From Lentisphaeria bacterium (GTDB lineage Bacteria > Verrucomicrobiota > Lentisphaeria > Oligosphaerales > Oligosphaeraceae): DNA of 14,224 nt. This document shows, piece by piece, positions 13,784 through 14,224 of the stretch. Location: positions 1-14,224 of the forward strand of contig JAEDMH010000053.1 in the NCBI GenBank assembly GCA_016303095.1, given 5' to 3'. A model generated the notes under the pieces. It did not search any database and had not been told where the DNA came from. It worked only from the letters and a program-made list of their open reading frames with translations. A program made the translations under genes and the position numbers. Within the stretch, counting starts at the first letter, position 1. Each line of letters begins with the position of its first letter.

Positions 13784-13793
13784 CTCCCCCCCC
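13784..13793 (-). promoter_or_regulatory. Shine-Dalgarno site inside a run of eight G
   Basis: On the minus strand eight consecutive G (13793-13786) run into AG, giving a GGGAG site 6 nt before the ATG at 13777. The motif decides the start. Length change in the G run would alter the strength of the site but not the spacing to the start. Confidence 0.6.
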
Positions 13794-13888
13794 AGCATGC
13801 GATGGCAAGTGGCAAGGAGGAGTGACGCAAAAAACATCACCCCCGGAAAACCCAGGGGACTTGGACTTCGTTGACGGAAAACGGGGAA

Positions 13889-13897
13889 AATATACCA
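13889..13897 (-). promoter_or_regulatory. Candidate extended -10 promoter of the phasin-like gene
   Basis: TGGTATATT on the minus strand matches an extended -10 (TG, one base, TATATT). The -35 region, about 17 bp upstream, is T-rich without a clear match to TTGACA. It would give a leader of roughly 100 nt before the start at 13777. Confidence 0.35.
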
Positions 13898-13946
13898 CAA
13901 ATTCCGGAAAGAAAAATGAAAAATCCAGAAAATCGTGTAAATTTTC

Positions 13947-13957
13947 GTGCATTGCAC
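13947..13957. promoter_or_regulatory. Palindrome GTGCATTGCAC upstream of the antitoxin gene, candidate operator
   Basis: GTGCA and TGCAC flank a single T, ending 21 nt before the antitoxin ATG. RelB/DinJ antitoxins bind palindromes in their own promoters, so this is a reasonable operator candidate. It also lies upstream of the phasin-like promoter candidate and could affect both. Confidence 0.35.
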
Positions 13958-13978
13958 AAAAAATCTCCCAAAGATACC

Positions 13979-14197
13979 ATGACAAAACCAAAATCCACCA
14001 ATCTGAGCATCCGCATGGAACTGGAATTGAAGAAGGATGCGGAAGAACTCTTCGGCAGCTTGGGCATGAGCCTGACCACCGCCTTCAATGTCTTCCTCCG
14101 ACAGTCTCTACGGGTCCAAGGACTCCCTTTCTCCGTGACCCGAAAGGAGGATGAACGGAAAAACGGAGAAAAAACCATCCCTCCGGAGGAAGAATAG
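13979..14197 (+). CDS. RelB/DinJ family antitoxin
   Basis: The 72-residue protein has the ribbon-helix-helix layout of RelB/DinJ antitoxins: a beta strand TNLSIRMELELKKDAEELF (residues 7-25), then GSLGMSLTTAFNVFLRQSL, whose G-M-S-L-T-T-A-F-N-V-F order is the family signature, followed by RVQGLPFSV. The charged, flexible C-terminus (RKEDERKNGEKTIPPEEE) would be the toxin-binding part. Family members repress their own operon through the N-terminal fold and neutralise a RelE/YafQ-type mRNA-cleaving toxin. No toxin is visible: only 27 AT-rich bases follow before the window ends, so the partner, if any, lies beyond. I chose the ATG at 13979 over the open-frame extension to 13871 because the family fold begins there. 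No Shine-Dalgarno motif is present; the leader is A-rich. Confidence 0.88.
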   Translation: MTKPKSTNLSIRMELELKKDAEELFGSLGMSLTTAFNVFLRQSLRVQGLPFSVTRKEDERKNGEKTIPPEEE

Positions 14198-14198
14198 G

Positions 14199-14212
14199 TT
14201 ATAATATTATAA
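14199..14212. repeat. 14-bp perfect AT palindrome after the antitoxin gene
   Basis: TTATAATATTATAA begins one base after the antitoxin stop codon. It contains TATAAT on both strands (14200-14205 + and 14211-14206 -), so it could serve as a promoter -10 region or operator for what lies past the window edge. It lacks GC pairs and is not a terminator. Confidence 0.5.
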
Positions 14213-14224
14213 GTTGTTTATTAT

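Noticed and set aside
13778..13957. N-terminal extension of the phasin-like protein with a hydrophobic stretch
   Set aside because: The extension is Phe/Ser-rich, lacks a ribosome site and covers the divergent promoter region; the GGGAG site supports the shorter start.
1..14224. tRNA, rRNA, CRISPR array or prophage attachment site
   Set aside because: I saw no cloverleaf with a TTCGA-type arm, no rRNA landmarks and no regularly spaced repeats in the window.

Overview
This window looks like part of a genome from the Lentisphaerota (Victivallales-like) or a close Verrucomicrobiota/Kiritimatiellota relative. The strongest lineage clue is a pilin-like protein that combines an FTLIE prepilin N-terminus with a C-terminal H-X9-DG motif. 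Such proteins are hugely expanded in the Planctomycetes-Verrucomicrobia-Lentisphaerae group. A DUF4434 protein, a GH29 fucosidase, a GntR/LacI hybrid regulator and a very large secreted GH42-like enzyme fit a carbohydrate-degrading anaerobe. Lineage is inferred from gene content only; no rRNA gene is present.

Layout. 74-997 (-) is a lone DUF4434 TIM-barrel protein, visibly lower in GC than the rest. 998-1793 has no convincing gene but is rich in inverted repeats, including a 12-bp pair 300 bp apart; it may be a decayed mobile element or a structured untranslated region. 1794-3077 (+) is a GH29 alpha-L-fucosidase, followed by a clear rho-independent terminator at 3179-3220. 3362-10722 (+) is a three-gene block: the pilin-like protein, the GntR/LacI regulator and the 1780-residue secreted GH42-like protein. 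The regulator starts 41 bp after the pilin and the enzyme starts 24 bp after the regulator, so they are probably co-transcribed. A strong hairpin lies in the convergent gap at 10723-10856.

On the minus strand, 13254-10857 holds folC followed 7 bp later by a COG1453-type aldo/keto reductase with two 4Fe-4S motifs. Upstream of these is a small phasin-like coiled-coil gene (13777-13445, -) with its own terminator. At the right edge a RelB/DinJ-type antitoxin (13979-14197, +) diverges from the phasin gene; any toxin partner lies beyond the window.

Working together: the GH29 enzyme, the regulator and the giant GH42-like protein are best read as a small glycan-use locus. The secreted protein would attack an extracellular glycan, the regulator would sense an imported sugar, and the apparently cytoplasmic fucosidase would cut imported fucosides. 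The role of the pilin-like protein in such loci is unknown. FolC, the reductase, the phasin-like protein and the antitoxin are unrelated housekeeping or stress genes. Start-site signals are mixed: four genes have Shine-Dalgarno motifs and five have none. Two of the latter have almost pure pyrimidine leaders.
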